64,000 nt of DNA, from positions 124,131-188,130 of the forward strand of contig NZ_FNJJ01000007.1 of NCBI RefSeq assembly GCF_900104265.1, in the 5' to 3' direction. The notes beneath the pieces are model-generated. The model saw only the letters and a list, made by a program, of their open reading frames with translations, ran no database searches and was not told the DNA's origin. Position 1 is the first letter of the stretch, and the number at the start of each line of letters is the position of its first letter. Positions 12,500 through 20,715 of the stretch are shown piece after piece. The DNA comes from Ectopseudomonas guguanensis (GTDB lineage: Bacteria; Pseudomonadota; Gammaproteobacteria; Pseudomonadales; Pseudomonadaceae). A program made the position numbers and the translations under genes.

Positions 12500-13210
12500 C
12501 TACCAGGGCAACTGCTGCCCATCGTAGGCATGGAAGCTGCCGCTGTGCTCGGGGCCGAGGCTGTCGATCACCCGCAGCATTTCGGCCGCCGCCTGCTCTG
12601 CCGGGCGTGCGGCCGCGGCGCCGCGAAATGGCTGCGACAGGGGTGAGATCACCGTGCCCGGATGCAGGGCGAGCAGGCGCGCCTTGGGCTTGCTGCGCGC
12701 CAGTTCGATGGCGGCGGTCCTGATCAGCATGTTCAGCGCCGCCTTGGAGGCGCGGTAGGCGTACCAGCCACCGAGGCGGTTGTCGCCGATGCTGCCGACC
12801 TTGGCCGAGAGCATGGCCATGGCGCCCTGTCTGTCGAGCAGGGGCAGGAAGTGGCGCAGCACCAGCGCCGGGCCCAGCGCGTTGACCTGAAATACCGCCT
12901 GCAGGGCATCGGCCTCGATGGCAGCCAGGCTCTTTTCCGGCGCGATGCCGGGGCGATGCAGCAGCCCGGCGGCATGCAGGATGAGTTGGTACGGGCCGTG
13001 CTCGGCCAGCGCGGTGGCGGCCGCGGCGATGCTGGTGGGGTCTTCCAGGTCCAGCGCCGGTGAGCTGGCGCGGCTCAGTTCGCGCACGCTGGAACAGCCC
13101 GCATCGGCGCGCAGCAGCTGGCAGAAGGCCTGGCCGATGGCTCCGCTGGCGCCGATCACCAGTGCCTTGTAGCCGCTGCCGAAGCTGGTCAGCGTCAGCG
13201 CTTCGCTCAT
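12500..13210 (-). CDS. Short-chain dehydrogenase/reductase (C-factor-like)
   Basis: A 236-residue Rossmann-fold oxidoreductase. The cofactor motif VIGASGAIGQAF lies near residues 17-28, the N-A-x-x motif is HAAGLLH, and the catalytic Tyr-Lys pair is in YAYRASKAAL. The length and motif spacing fit the CsgA/C-factor-like SDR group. Its ATG overlaps the stop codon of the upstream DUF3833 gene (ATGA), so it is translationally coupled to the chalcone-isomerase-like/DUF3833 operon. The substrate is unknown. Confidence 0.9.
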   Translation of the reverse strand: MSEALTLTSFGSGYKALVIGASGAIGQAFCQLLRADAGCSSVRELSRASSPALDLEDPTSIAAAATALAEHGPYQLILHAAGLLHRPGIAPEKSLAAIEADALQAVFQVNALGPALVLRHFLPLLDRQGAMAMLSAKVGSIGDNRLGGWYAYRASKAALNMLIRTAAIELARSKPKARLLALHPGTVISPLSQPFRGAAAARPAEQAAAEMLRVIDSLGPEHSGSFHAYDGQQLPW

Positions 13211-13740
13211 GGCTGCGCCGCGCCGCGGCGGAAGAACAGGGTGACCTGGCCGAGCTCGATGCCGAACTTGCTCATGACCGAGCGGTTGATCATCGTGTCG
13301 TCGTCCATCAGGTACATCCAGTCGTCGAAGTAGACCACGTAGGTGTTGTCGTCCACCGGCAGGTTGAGGTGATAGCGCCAGCGCAAGGCATTGCCGGCCA
13401 CTTCACCGACGGCCTGGCCGACCACGTCGTCGGCGGTGCCGAGCCAGCGGCCGGGGCCATCCGGGGTGAGTGTCCAGACCCGGCGCTGGCGGGTGCCGTC
13501 GCTGTACAGGAAACGCTCGTCGAGGATCAGCTTGTCGCCCTCGCGGCGGCTCTGGATATCGACATGGAAGCGTTTGATCACCTCGCCCGAGCGATCCTGG
13601 AACATGCCCCAGGCCTGCACCGGACCGGAGAAGTAGGTGGGCAGGTCCAGTACGGGTTTCTCGTTGGCGTAGCGTTCCACCGGGACCTGGCCGCAGCTGA
13701 CCAGCATCAGGCTGGTCAGCAGGATCAGCAGGGCTTTCAT
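13207..13740 (-). CDS. DUF3833 lipoprotein
   Basis: A 177-residue protein with a clear lipobox (LMLVSC, Cys16), so probably an outer-membrane or periplasmic lipoprotein. The mature sequence is beta-rich and matches the DUF3833 pattern (LPTYFSGPVQAWGMFQDRSG, DDWMYLMDDDTMINRSVMSKFG). The family has no defined activity but recurs next to chalcone-isomerase-like genes, as it does here with an 8-bp gap. The start at 13740 gives a compact signal peptide; the alternative four codons upstream (13752) would overlap the preceding gene. Confidence 0.88.
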   Translation of the reverse strand: MKALLILLTSLMLVSCGQVPVERYANEKPVLDLPTYFSGPVQAWGMFQDRSGEVIKRFHVDIQSRREGDKLILDERFLYSDGTRQRRVWTLTPDGPGRWLGTADDVVGQAVGEVAGNALRWRYHLNLPVDDNTYVVYFDDWMYLMDDDTMINRSVMSKFGIELGQVTLFFRRGAAQP

Positions 13741-13748
13741 GGCATACC

Positions 13749-14294
13749 TCATTGGTTAAGGCCGAGCAGCGCCGCGCGCAGTTTCGGGCTGCGGGTTTGC
13801 GGGTCGAGCCAGATGGAGAAGAAGGCGCGGGCGAACTCGGGGTCGTCGATGACGTGCTGCAGCTTGCCGTCGACGTAGAAGCGGCAACCTTCCTCGGGCA
13901 GGAACACGCCGGTGATGCGGGTGCCGTCCTTGACGTCGACGAAGGCCTGGCGCATCTGCTGCGCCCAGGTTTCCTGCTGCTCGCGGTCCAGTGGCTGGCC
14001 GTTGATTCGGCGAATCTCGTCGAGGCTGGTGTCGACCAGCGTGTCCCGGCTGATGTTGCGGCGGTAGGTCAGTTCCAGGGCGAAGGGCTGCGAGAAGTCC
14101 ACCTGCTGCGCCGGGCTCCACAGCCTGGCGTTGTAGACCGAGAAGCCGAACCAGCTGAAGTCGCCGCTGCCGATCAGGCTGGCCTGTGGCAGGCGTTCCC
14201 GCCAGCCGGCCTGGCTATCGGCCTGTGCCTGGGCGCAGGCCAGCAGCAGCGCCAGCAGGAGGGTCGAACAGAGACGCGATGTCAGCGCGGCCAT
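13749..14294 (-). CDS. Chalcone-isomerase-like domain protein, exported
   Basis: A 181-residue protein with a Sec signal peptide (LLLALLLACAQAQAD) and a bacterial chalcone-isomerase-like fold (GSGDFSWFGFSVYNARLWSP, LTYRRNISRDTLVDTSLDEI, YVDGKLQHVIDDPEFARAFFSIWLDPQT). Bacterial members mostly lack flavonoid isomerase activity and may bind fatty acids or other hydrophobic ligands. It heads a three-gene operon with DUF3833 and an SDR. In other proteobacteria the first two families are often found with cyclopropane-fatty-acid and photolyase genes; none of those are present here. GGTGGAG lies upstream of the start. Confidence 0.87.
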   Translation of the reverse strand: MAALTSRLCSTLLLALLLACAQAQADSQAGWRERLPQASLIGSGDFSWFGFSVYNARLWSPAQQVDFSQPFALELTYRRNISRDTLVDTSLDEIRRINGQPLDREQQETWAQQMRQAFVDVKDGTRITGVFLPEEGCRFYVDGKLQHVIDDPEFARAFFSIWLDPQTRSPKLRAALLGLNQ

Positions 14295-14320
14295 TGGGCA
14301 TTCTCCACCGTTTGCAAAGA

Positions 14321-14343
14321 CCGCGGCCGGTATCTGGCCGCGG
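14321..14343. promoter_or_regulatory. Short GC palindrome upstream of the chalcone-isomerase-like operon
   Basis: CCGCGGCC and GGCCGCGG form perfect 8-bp arms around GGTATCT, 27 bases upstream of the start at 14294. It could be an operator or a hairpin contributing to upstream termination; the sequence does not decide. Confidence 0.4.
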
Positions 14344-14352
14344 GTAGCGAAT

Positions 14353-14397
14353 AAAAAGATCCGACAACCAAAAAGGGGAGAAGGGAGTTGTCGGATT
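14353..14397 (-). terminator. Rho-independent terminator of the acyl-CoA dehydrogenase gene
   Basis: On the minus strand AATCCGACAAC and GTTGTCGGATC form a 10-bp stem with an 18-base loop, followed by TTTTTATT. It lies about 27 bases after the stop at 14424. Confidence 0.85.
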
Positions 14398-14423
14398 GCG
14401 CAGCTTGTCAGCGCCGCCTGCCC

Positions 14424-16202
14424 TCAGGCGGCGAATTCCTCGTCAGTGAAGGCCATCAGCGTCGCCTTGCCCGCCTTGATCTCGCCGAGCAGGGCGTCGG
14501 TTTCCGGCAGGATGCGAGCCATGAAGAAGTCCGCGGACTTGAGCTTGGCGCTATAGAACTGCGTTTCCGCGCTGCCGGCATCCAGCTGGCGCTGCGCCAG
14601 CTGGGCCTGTTGCGACCACAGCCAGGCCAGGCTGGTCAGCCCGAACAAGCGCAGGTAGGGCGTTGCCGCCGCGGCGGCCTGCTCCGGGTCCTTGCTGCCT
14701 TCGCTGGCCAGCCACAGGGTGGCCTGTTGCAGTTGTCTCAGCGCCTGGGTGACGGCCGCGGCGTGCGGAGCCTCGGCGTTGCTCTTGAGCCAGCCGTCGA
14801 CCAGGGCGAAGAACGCACGTACCGCGCGGCCGCCGCCCAGCGACAGCTTGCGGCCCACCAGATCCAGCGCCTGGATGCCGTTGGTGCCTTCGTAGATGCG
14901 GGTGATGCGGCTGTCGCGCACCAGCTGCTCGATGCCCCAGTCTTCGGTAAAGCCCGAGCCGCCGAGCACCTGCAGGCCTTCGTTGGCGCAGGTGAAGCCT
15001 TCATCGGTGAGGAAGGCCTTGACCACTGGAGTGAGCAGCTGCACCAGGTCGTCGGCACGGGTGCGGGTTTCGGCATCCTCGGCGCCGTGGGCGATGTCCT
15101 GCTGCAGGCCGGCGAAGTAGGCGAGGGCGCGGCAGCCTTCGATCATCACCTTCTGGCGTAGCAGCATGCGGCGCACGTCCGGGTGCACGAGGATCGGGTC
15201 GGCCGGCTTGTCGGCCGCCTTGGGGCCGGAAATCGAGCGGCTCTGCAGGCGTTCGCGGGCGAAGCCCAGGGCGATCTGGTAGGCGCTTTCGGCGACGCCC
15301 AGGCCCTGCATGCCAACCATCAGGCGCGCCGAGTTCATCATGGTGAACATGCAGCTCAGGCCCTTGTTCGGTTCGCCGATCAGCCAGCCCCTGGCCCCTT
15401 CGAAGTTCATCACGCAGGTGGCCGACCCCTTGATGCCCATCTTGTGTTCCAGGCCGCCACAGAACACCGGGTTGCGGCTGCCGTCTTCCAGCACCTTGGG
15501 CACCAGGAACAGGGAGATGCCCTTCACGCTGTCCGGTGCATCCGGCAGCTTGGCCAGCACCAGGTGAACGATGTTGTCCACCAGGTCGTGCTCGCCGCCT
15601 GTGATCCAGATCTTGGTGCCGGTGATCGCGTAGCTGCCATCGGCCTGCGGCACGGCGCGGGTGCGGATCAGCCCGAGGTCGGTGCCGCACTGCGGCTCGG
15701 TCAGGCACATGGTGCCGGTCCACTCGCCGCTGATCAGGCGCGGCAGGTACTTCTCCTGCTGCTCGGGCGTGCCATGGCTGGTCAGGGCGTTGATCGCGCC
15801 ATGGGTCAGGCCGGGGTACATGCCCAGCGACAGGTTGGCCGAGCAGGTCATTTCCTCCACCAGCATGTTGAGGACATGCGGCAGGCCCTGCCCGCCGAAT
15901 TGCGGCGTGCAGGCCAGGGCCGTCCAGCCCCCCTCGGCGAATTGCCGGTAGGCGGCCTTGAAGCCGTCCGGGGTGCGCACCGCATGGGTGCTCGGGTCAT
16001 ATTGGCAGCCTTGCTTGTCGCCGGGGCCGTTGAGCGGAGCGAGGACGTTTTCGGCGAGCTTGGCTGCCTCTTCGAGGATCGCACCGCCCAGATCGGCGGT
16101 GAACTCGCGTTGGTCGGGCAGCGTCTGCAGCACGCTGTAGGCATCGAGCAGTTCTTCGAACACGAAGCGCATGTCACGCAGCGGAGCACGGTAGGACGGC
16201 AT
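14424..16202 (-). CDS. Acyl-CoA dehydrogenase, large FadE/DmdC-like type
   Basis: A 592-residue flavoprotein with the order expected for long ACADs: N-terminal helical domain, middle beta domain (TMCLTEPQCGTDLG, ITGTKIWITGGEHDL), catalytic C-terminal helical domain (RITRIYEGTNGIQALDLVGRKL) and an extra C-terminal helical domain after about residue 450. It introduces the alpha-beta double bond into acyl-CoAs during beta-oxidation. P. aeruginosa has close relatives (PA0506/PA0508, FadE types) by length and layout. Chain-length preference cannot be read here. An upstream TGTACA-N12-TGTACA palindrome lies 13 bases from the start, which would let a repressor block initiation. Confidence 0.93.
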   Translation of the reverse strand: MPSYRAPLRDMRFVFEELLDAYSVLQTLPDQREFTADLGGAILEEAAKLAENVLAPLNGPGDKQGCQYDPSTHAVRTPDGFKAAYRQFAEGGWTALACTPQFGGQGLPHVLNMLVEEMTCSANLSLGMYPGLTHGAINALTSHGTPEQQEKYLPRLISGEWTGTMCLTEPQCGTDLGLIRTRAVPQADGSYAITGTKIWITGGEHDLVDNIVHLVLAKLPDAPDSVKGISLFLVPKVLEDGSRNPVFCGGLEHKMGIKGSATCVMNFEGARGWLIGEPNKGLSCMFTMMNSARLMVGMQGLGVAESAYQIALGFARERLQSRSISGPKAADKPADPILVHPDVRRMLLRQKVMIEGCRALAYFAGLQQDIAHGAEDAETRTRADDLVQLLTPVVKAFLTDEGFTCANEGLQVLGGSGFTEDWGIEQLVRDSRITRIYEGTNGIQALDLVGRKLSLGGGRAVRAFFALVDGWLKSNAEAPHAAAVTQALRQLQQATLWLASEGSKDPEQAAAAATPYLRLFGLTSLAWLWSQQAQLAQRQLDAGSAETQFYSAKLKSADFFMARILPETDALLGEIKAGKATLMAFTDEEFAA

Positions 16203-16214
16203 GGCGATTTACCC

Positions 16215-16250
16215 TAAAACTGTACAAGCGTTAATTGATGTACAGTTTTT
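16215..16250. promoter_or_regulatory. Long inverted repeat with two TGTACA sites at the acyl-CoA dehydrogenase promoter
   Basis: AAAACTGTACA (16216-16226) and TGTACAGTTTT (16239-16249) are perfect 11-bp inverted arms separated by 12 bases. The two TGTACA hexamers start 18 bp apart, exactly as at 8683/8701. A third palindrome, CCTGTACAGG, lies at 16332-16341. The site lies between 13 and 47 bases upstream of the start codon. Confidence 0.7.
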
Positions 16251-16360
16251 GTATAGCTGATTGAGTCGCTTTGCAAGCCCTTTCACGTACGTTCGTGCAA
16301 TGACTGCTGCGTCATGCTCCTGCTTGTGCAGCCTGTACAGGTTTTTTCGTGGCGCGAATG

Positions 16361-16392
16361 AAAACGCCCGGCAGAAGAATCCTGCCGGGCGT
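16361..16392 (-). terminator. Rho-independent terminator of the MBL-fold gene
   Basis: On the minus strand ACGCCCGGCAG-GATTCTT-CTGCCGGGCGT is followed by TTTC, about 85 bases after the stop at 16478. The stem is near-perfect and GC-rich. Confidence 0.75.
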
Positions 16393-16477
16393 CCGAGGAC
16401 GAATCTGGGTCAGCAGAGCAGAAGCTGGCCCTGCGCCTCGGCAAGCGTGCCGGCACCATCAACCCCGCCCCGGCGGC

Positions 16478-17341
16478 TTACGGCCATTGCATTTCCCCCT
16501 TGAGCACCTTGGCGCTGAGCTCCAGGCTGCTGTCGTCGAGCAGCTGCGGATAGCGCGCCTTCATCGCCGCGATCAGCGCCTGGGCGTCCCTGGCTTTGGC
16601 CAGCTCCACTTCCAGGGCCTGCAGGTAATCGCGGGTAAAGCGCAGGTCGCTCAGGTCCATCGCCGGCTCGCCGAGGTAGTGGCCCGGCACCAGGGTGTCC
16701 GGTTGCAGGGCTTCGAGTTCGTCCAGGGATTTGAGCCAGCTCTGCCGGGCTTCGACACTTTGTGCGTCGGCGACCCACAGGTGGATGTTGGCGCTGGTCA
16801 GCACGCCGCCGACCACGGCCCGGATGGCGGGAATCCACAGGCTGGTGTGCTGCGGGTCATGGCCGACCACTTCGATGCGCTGGCCTTCCAGCTCCAGCAG
16901 ATTGCCCGCCAGCGCTTCGGGAACCAGGGTGCGCGCCGGCGCGCTGTCTTTCAGGATCGGCCCCCAGTAGGCCAGCTTGGGCGCGCGGCTCTTCTCGATG
17001 TAGGCGACAGTGGCCGGGGTGGCCAATACCTTGGCCTCGGGAAAGGCGCGGGTGAGCACGTCGAGGCCGAAATGGAAGTCCGGGTCGCCATGGCTGATGA
17101 AGATGGTGGTCAGGCGTTTGCCGCTGGCGCGGATGCGCTCGACCAGCGCCTGCGCCTCGTGGTTGGAGAACTGCGCATCCACCAGGATCGCGTCCTTCTC
17201 GCCGCTGATCAGGGTCGAGCTGACCGGGAACACCGCGGCTTCGCGCGGGTTGTAGGTGTCCAGGGTCAAGTGTTGGGCGAGGACGCTGCCGGCGGCAGCA
17301 AGCAGGCCGAGGCCGGCGATGAAACGGGTGGCGAAGGACAT
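16478..17341 (-). CDS. Exported metallo-beta-lactamase-fold hydrolase
   Basis: A 287-residue protein with a Sec signal peptide (FIAGLGLLAAAGSVLAQ). The zinc motif is SHGDPDFHFG, a variant of H-x-H-x-D-H in which the second histidine is replaced by aspartate. Later metal-site positions appear in VVGHDPQHTS and LVPGHYLG. The fold is hydrolytic, but this branch is not a beta-lactamase by sequence and its substrate is unknown. It is divergent from a LysR gene, with two palindromes in the 99-bp gap, so LysR control is likely. Confidence 0.88.
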   Translation of the reverse strand: MSFATRFIAGLGLLAAAGSVLAQHLTLDTYNPREAAVFPVSSTLISGEKDAILVDAQFSNHEAQALVERIRASGKRLTTIFISHGDPDFHFGLDVLTRAFPEAKVLATPATVAYIEKSRAPKLAYWGPILKDSAPARTLVPEALAGNLLELEGQRIEVVGHDPQHTSLWIPAIRAVVGGVLTSANIHLWVADAQSVEARQSWLKSLDELEALQPDTLVPGHYLGEPAMDLSDLRFTRDYLQALEVELAKARDAQALIAAMKARYPQLLDDSSLELSAKVLKGEMQWP

Positions 17342-17352
17342 GGCGATCTCCA

Positions 17353-17421
17353 GACTGGTAGGGAGCGCGCATCTTATGCACTACCAGTCGAGCGAAAAGC
17401 CGCTTAACCTGGCCAGGTTAA
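17353..17421. promoter_or_regulatory. Two operator-like palindromes between the MBL-fold gene and the LysR gene
   Basis: GACTGGTAG (17353-17361) and CTACCAGTC (17381-17389) form perfect 9-bp arms with a 19-base spacer. TTAACCTGGCCAGGTTAA (17404-17421) is a perfect 18-bp palindrome, 20 bases before the LysR start. Both are in the divergent promoter region; the second is well placed for autoregulation. Confidence 0.6.
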
Positions 17422-17440
17422 TTGCGTGAATCGAGCGAAT

Positions 17441-18340
17441 ATGGATCGACTGACAGCAGCACAGGTCTTCGTCGAGGTGCTGGAGCGCGGCAGCCAGACC
17501 GCAGCGGCCGAGGCCCTGGACATGTCGCGGGCGATGGTTTCGCGTTACCTCGCCGAGCTGGAAGGCTGGGCCGGCGTGCGCCTGCTGCACCGCAGCACGC
17601 GGCGCCTGAGCCTGACCGCGGCCGGTGAGCAGATGCTGCCGCAGTGCCGCGAGATGCTGGCGCTGGCCGAGCGCATGCAGGCCCTCGGCCAGGGCCTGGA
17701 CGACACGCCGCGTGGCACCCTGCGTATCACCTGCAGCCAGTCCTTCGCCCAGGCCTGGCTGGTGCATGCGCTGCACGACTTCACCCGGCGCTACCCGCAG
17801 GTCAGCGTCGACCTGCTGGTGGGCAGCGAGGCCGTCAACCTGGTGGAGGCGCGCATCGACCTGGCGCTGCGCATCACCAATCAGCTCGACCCCAATCTGA
17901 TCGCCCGGCGCCTGGCTGCCTGCCGCTCGGTGGTCTGCGCCAGCCCGGACTACCTGGCCCGGCACGGTACGCCACAGCGCCCGCAGGATCTGGCGCGGCA
18001 CAACTGCCTGGCCTACGCCTATTTCGGTCGCAGCCTCTGGGAGTTCGAACACCAGGGCGAGCTCAGCGCGGTGTCGGTGTCCGGCAGCCTCAGCGCCAAT
18101 GAGTCGATGGTGCTGCTGGAGGCCACCCTGGCGGGCGCCGGCATCAGCCTGCAGCCGCTGTATTCGGTGGACGGCCTGTTGCGCGAAGGGCGCCTGGTGC
18201 CTCTGCTGACGGACTATCGGCCGCCGCAACTGGGCATTCACGCCCTGTACGGTACGCGCAGGCAGATGCTGCCGGCCATGCGCCTGCTGCTGGACTTCAT
18301 CGCCGAGCGCCTGGCCAGCGACGCCCACTGGCCGCATTGA
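17441..18340 (+). CDS. LysR-family transcriptional regulator
   Basis: A 299-residue LysR protein with the N-terminal winged helix-turn-helix (AAAEALDMSRAMVSRYLAELE) and an effector domain. It is divergent from the exported MBL-fold hydrolase, its probable target. The ATG at 17441 gives the usual M-D-R-L-T-A-A-Q-V-F start; a GTG five codons upstream is also possible and neither has a strong ribosome binding site. An 18-bp perfect palindrome just upstream is a candidate autoregulatory site. Confidence 0.92.
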   Translation: MDRLTAAQVFVEVLERGSQTAAAEALDMSRAMVSRYLAELEGWAGVRLLHRSTRRLSLTAAGEQMLPQCREMLALAERMQALGQGLDDTPRGTLRITCSQSFAQAWLVHALHDFTRRYPQVSVDLLVGSEAVNLVEARIDLALRITNQLDPNLIARRLAACRSVVCASPDYLARHGTPQRPQDLARHNCLAYAYFGRSLWEFEHQGELSAVSVSGSLSANESMVLLEATLAGAGISLQPLYSVDGLLREGRLVPLLTDYRPPQLGIHALYGTRRQMLPAMRLLLDFIAERLASDAHWPH

Positions 18341-18462
18341 TCACCAACCGGTGAACCGCTGTTCGGCGCGCCGGGCTGGCAACGGCCCGGCAAAAGCTGC
18401 GCGGCAAACTTGCATTCGGCCAGGCAGCTTCAAGAATGAAGTGATCGAATCAGGATTTCACC

Positions 18463-19824
18463 ATGCCATCACTCTCGACCTTCAGCAGGCGCGTTCGCCA
18501 ACTCTGGCATGGTGCTGACCTTGCGCTGGTCGGCCAGCGTCGCGAGCGCCGCATGCGCATGCTGGCGAGCCTGGTCATGGTGGCGATGGGGCTGTTTTGG
18601 GGGCTGTTCTTTTCCTCGCGAGGCTACTGGGCCATCGTGGTGATGGACGTGACCATCATCTGCAGCGGTCTTGCCGTGTTCGGGCTGACCCTGCGCAACC
18701 GGGCGCGTGCCGCCAATCTGATCCTGTTCGGTGCGCTGATCCTGATTGTCGTCGCCTCGACGCTGCTGCTCGACCCGTCGACGCCTGCCGCGCCGCGGGC
18801 GACGCACCTGTACCTGCTGCCGGTGGCCGTGGGCGCGCTGATGGCCTTTCGTGACGAGCACCTGTGGCTGCGCTATGGCATGTCCCTGTTCTGCCTGCTG
18901 CTGTTCGTCGCCCTGGCTGCGTCGAACTGGCGACCAACCGATCTCTACGCGCTGCCCGATGAGGTGCGCATCACCGGCTCCTGGTTGCAGGGGCTGGTCG
19001 CCATGGCGCTGTTCTTCGTGCTCCTGCACATCCTGCAAAGCGACACCGCCGAGCGTTCGGAACTGGACCGCGACCTGCGCGCAGCGGTGCGCGAGGGGCA
19101 GTTCGTGCTGTACTACCAGCCACAGCTCGATGACAGCGGCCGGGTGACCGGTGCCGAGTTGCTGATTCGCTGGCAGCACCCGCAGCGCGGGCTGCTGTCG
19201 CCCGGCGAGTTCATCGATCACGCCGAGAACACCGGGTTGATCATCCCCATCGGCCAGTGGGTGCTGGAGCAGACGGCCGCGCGGTTGCGGCAGTGGCGCG
19301 ATGACCCGCTCTATCGCGATCTGGTCCTGGCGGTGAACATCAGCCAGAAGCAGTTCGGCCAGGCCAGTTTCGTCGCCGAGATCCTCGGCCTGATCGAACG
19401 CCACGGCATCGATGCCCAGCGCCTGGAGCTGGAACTGACCGAAACCCTGATCGTCCACGATCTCGAGGACCTGACGCGCAAGATGACGGCGCTGGTCGAG
19501 CAGGGCGTGCGTTTCTCCCTGGATGATTTCGGCACCGGCTTTTCCTCCCTCAGCCACCTCAAGCGTCTGCCGCTGAGCAAGCTGAAGATCGACCGCTCGT
19601 TCATCTGCGACGTGCTCACCGATGCCAACAGCGAAACCATCGTGCGCACCGTGATCGCCCTCGGCCAGAGCATGGGCATGACGGTGATCGCCGAAGGGGT
19701 GGAAACCGAGGCGCAGCGGCGCTTTCTGGTGGACAACGGCTGCAGCCGGTTCCAGGGCTATCTGCTGGGGCGGCCGATGCCGCTGGCGGATTTCTGCACC
19801 TTCGTCGCGCGCCACAACGCCTGA
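18463..19824 (+). CDS. Membrane-anchored EAL-domain protein (putative c-di-GMP phosphodiesterase)
   Basis: A 453-residue protein. About six hydrophobic segments occupy residues 33-192 (approximately 33-50, 56-76, 84-103, 116-129, 138-153, 174-192). The signature EAL reads E-L-L at 232-234, a substitution tolerated in active enzymes because the metal-binding glutamate is retained. [27 protein letters not shown] and AEGVETE are intact. No GGDEF domain intervenes between the membrane part and the EAL domain. It probably hydrolyses c-di-GMP in response to a membrane cue. It is monocistronic and independent of the EAL gene at 10482. Confidence 0.91.
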   Translation: MPSLSTFSRRVRQLWHGADLALVGQRRERRMRMLASLVMVAMGLFWGLFFSSRGYWAIVVMDVTIICSGLAVFGLTLRNRARAANLILFGALILIVVASTLLLDPSTPAAPRATHLYLLPVAVGALMAFRDEHLWLRYGMSLFCLLLFVALAASNWRPTDLYALPDEVRITGSWLQGLVAMALFFVLLHILQSDTAERSELDRDLRAAVREGQFVLYYQPQLDDSGRVTGAELLIRWQHPQRGLLSPGEFIDHAENTGLIIPIGQWVLEQTAARLRQWRDDPLYRDLVLAVNISQKQFGQASFVAEILGLIERHGIDAQRLELELTETLIVHDLEDLTRKMTALVEQGVRFSLDDFGTGFSSLSHLKRLPLSKLKIDRSFICDVLTDANSETIVRTVIALGQSMGMTVIAEGVETEAQRRFLVDNGCSRFQGYLLGRPMPLADFCTFVARHNA

Positions 19825-20054
19825 CTCGGCGCTCCGTCCATCAGCCTCGCCTGCTCCGAGTGAACTCGGGGCAATCGGGCAATGTCTGTCTGCTGTCGGC
19901 CCGTTCCGGCAGAAATTGATGGCTATTGGCCGTTAGTGTGGCGTCTTCGTCGCGGATTCTGCCTGGATCATGCTCGGGCACTTTCCCCGGCATCTGGCCG
20001 GCAACGTTCATCCCGTTTTGCGGGTTCGTCTGATTGCCACGTGAAGATCGCCCC

Positions 20055-20711
20055 ATGTTTCTATTTCGTCATGCTCCCCTTCAACCCCGCATCCTCGGTG
20101 CCTGCCTGCTGCTCGGCGGCCTGCTCGGCGGCGCACAACCGGCGCTGGCCGAAGAGGCGCCGAACAACCAGCGCTGGGTCAGCGACAGCCTCAACACCTA
20201 CGTGCGCAGTGGCCCTACCGACGGCTACCGCATCGTCGGCACCCTGACCTCGGGGGAGAAAGTCGAGCTGTTGCGCACCCAGGGCGACTACAGCCAGGTG
20301 CGCAGCGACAACGGCAACACGGTATGGATTCCCAGCCGCGACCTGCAATCGGTGCCCGGCCAGGCCGAGCGTCTGCCGCAACTGGAGCAGAAGGTCGCCG
20401 ACCTCAGCGCCGAGCTCAAGGGCATCGACGACGCCTGGAAGGTGCGCGTGCAGGGCATGCAGGAAACCCTGGACTCGCGCAAGACACTGATCGACGAATT
20501 GCAGGCCGCCCGCGCTGCGCTGGATGCCGAGCTGACCAGTACCCGCTCGCAGCTGCGCGACGCCCAGGCGCAACTGGGAGAGGAGCAGCAACAGGTGCTG
20601 ATGCGCTACATGGCCTATGGCGGCAGCATCGCCGGCGCCGGGCTGCTGCTCGGTCTGATCCTGCCGACCCTGCTGCGGGTCAAGCGCAAGCGCAACGACC
20701 AGTGGGTATGA
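20055..20711 (+). CDS. YgiM-like SH3-domain membrane protein (TIGR04211 type)
   Basis: A 218-residue protein. A Sec signal peptide (ILGACLLLGGLLGGAQPALAEE) precedes a bacterial SH3 domain (WVSDSLNTYVRSGPTDGYRIVGTLTSGEKVELLRTQGDYSQVR). A charged coiled coil runs from about residue 105 to 180, then one C-terminal transmembrane helix (GGSIAGAGLLLGLILPTLL) and a short basic tail. This is the architecture of YgiM/TIGR04211 proteins, which are inner-membrane anchored with the SH3 domain in the periplasm; their precise role is not settled. It ends 4 bases from the converging UbiH-family gene. Confidence 0.88.
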   Translation: MFLFRHAPLQPRILGACLLLGGLLGGAQPALAEEAPNNQRWVSDSLNTYVRSGPTDGYRIVGTLTSGEKVELLRTQGDYSQVRSDNGNTVWIPSRDLQSVPGQAERLPQLEQKVADLSAELKGIDDAWKVRVQGMQETLDSRKTLIDELQAARAALDAELTSTRSQLRDAQAQLGEEQQQVLMRYMAYGGSIAGAGLLLGLILPTLLRVKRKRNDQWV

Positions 20712-20715
20712 GAGC

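Noticed and set aside
16215..16250. LexA (SOS) box at the acyl-CoA dehydrogenase promoter, because of CTGTACA...TGTACAG
   Set aside because: The outer CTG and CAG are far wider apart than the 16-bp LexA site, and the half-site spacing matches the non-SOS chemoreceptor site instead.
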